This document shows, one piece after another, positions 43,208 to 43,313 of a stretch of 43,313 bases of DNA. The notes under the pieces were generated by a model that worked only from the letters and a program-made list of their open reading frames with translations, searched no databases and was not told the DNA's origin. The position numbers and the translations under genes are program-made. Numbering within the stretch: position 1 is the first letter of the stretch; the number at the start of each line of letters is the position of its first letter. This DNA comes from Clostridia bacterium UC5.1-1D2 (GTDB lineage: Bacteria > Bacillota > Clostridia > Lachnospirales > Lachnospiraceae): contig BBZN01000036.1 of the NCBI GenBank assembly GCA_001304855.1, positions 1 through 43,313 of the forward strand, given 5' to 3'.

Positions 43208-43313
43208 TATCGGGTAAAGGTTGTATTATTCGACAATAAAGGGAAACTTGCAGATTGGCGCCGATTTCTTAAATCCAGGTCTGGATATGCAAAGGGAGTG
43301 TCGCATAATGGGA
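43208..43313 (+). other. Window end: possible start of another gene
   Basis: AAGGGAG at 43292-43298 precedes an ATG at 43308-43310, so a further gene of the operon may begin three bases before the window edge. Upstream, a short open frame (VKVVLFDNKGKLADWRRFL, about 43214-43275) is protein-like but has no start signal. Nothing more can be said. Confidence 0.3.

Overview
The window looks like chromosomal DNA of a gut-type, spore-forming Clostridia member of the Lachnospiraceae (Enterocloster/Hungatella/Lachnoclostridium-like). This is inference from moderate GC, strong AGGAGG ribosome binding sites, many TTGACA-17-TATAAT promoters, a cell-wall amidase with choline-binding-type repeats, and several ABC, PTS and TTT uptake operons each paired with its own regulator. 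No rRNA, tRNA, CRISPR array or complete insertion sequence was seen.

Layout. Positions 1-5842 are a patchwork of small genes: a repeat-tailed unknown protein, a promoter plus hairpin that could be a small RNA, two unknown genes, a metallophosphoesterase, a clostridial hypothetical, a short XRE regulator, a 19-bp inverted-repeat element and an amidase. Positions 5843-19671 hold a large catabolic region: a promoter with LacI-type operators, a LivKHMGF-type ABC importer, a proline racemase/hydroxyproline epimerase-family enzyme, a four-gene flavin/iron-sulfur D-amino-acid dehydrogenase module, a LacI regulator, a 48-bp tandem repeat, a creatinase-like M24 protein, a protein of the Anabaena sensory rhodopsin transducer family, and a DapA/NAL-family lyase. 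The best single reading is import and oxidation of proline, hydroxyproline or a related N-substituted amino acid: racemise/epimerise, oxidise to a pyrroline, then deaminate. Positions 19783-25432 hold an FGGY kinase, a sugar O-acetyltransferase, and a glucose-type PTS permease controlled by a RAT/terminator switch with its GlcT-type antiterminator downstream.

Positions 25481-26551 are small unknown and regulatory genes. Positions 26693-35466 are a LacI-controlled pentose/hexose operon: RbsA-C-B-type ABC importer, LacI regulator, FucU-type mutarotase, cupin/phosphomannose-isomerase-like protein, a second FGGY kinase, and a truncated RbsD-like mutarotase. Together they form an import, anomer conversion, isomerisation and phosphorylation route for an unidentified sugar. 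Positions 35554-43207 hold a LysR regulator divergent from a TctC-B-A tripartite transporter, a fumarate-reductase-type flavoprotein and an IlvD/EDD-family dehydratase, which suggests uptake and dehydration or reduction of an organic or sugar acid.

A striking property affects the whole window. About 23 genes are broken, and by hand reading they are all repaired by restoring single missing bases, nearly always within short runs of one base (about 48 events, all losses, no gains). After repair each gene has the length expected of its family, and the two FGGY kinase paralogs become identical in length (504 residues). I therefore treat these as real genes carrying sequence errors (or, less likely, a decaying genome), annotate each across its repaired span, and state where the shift lies.
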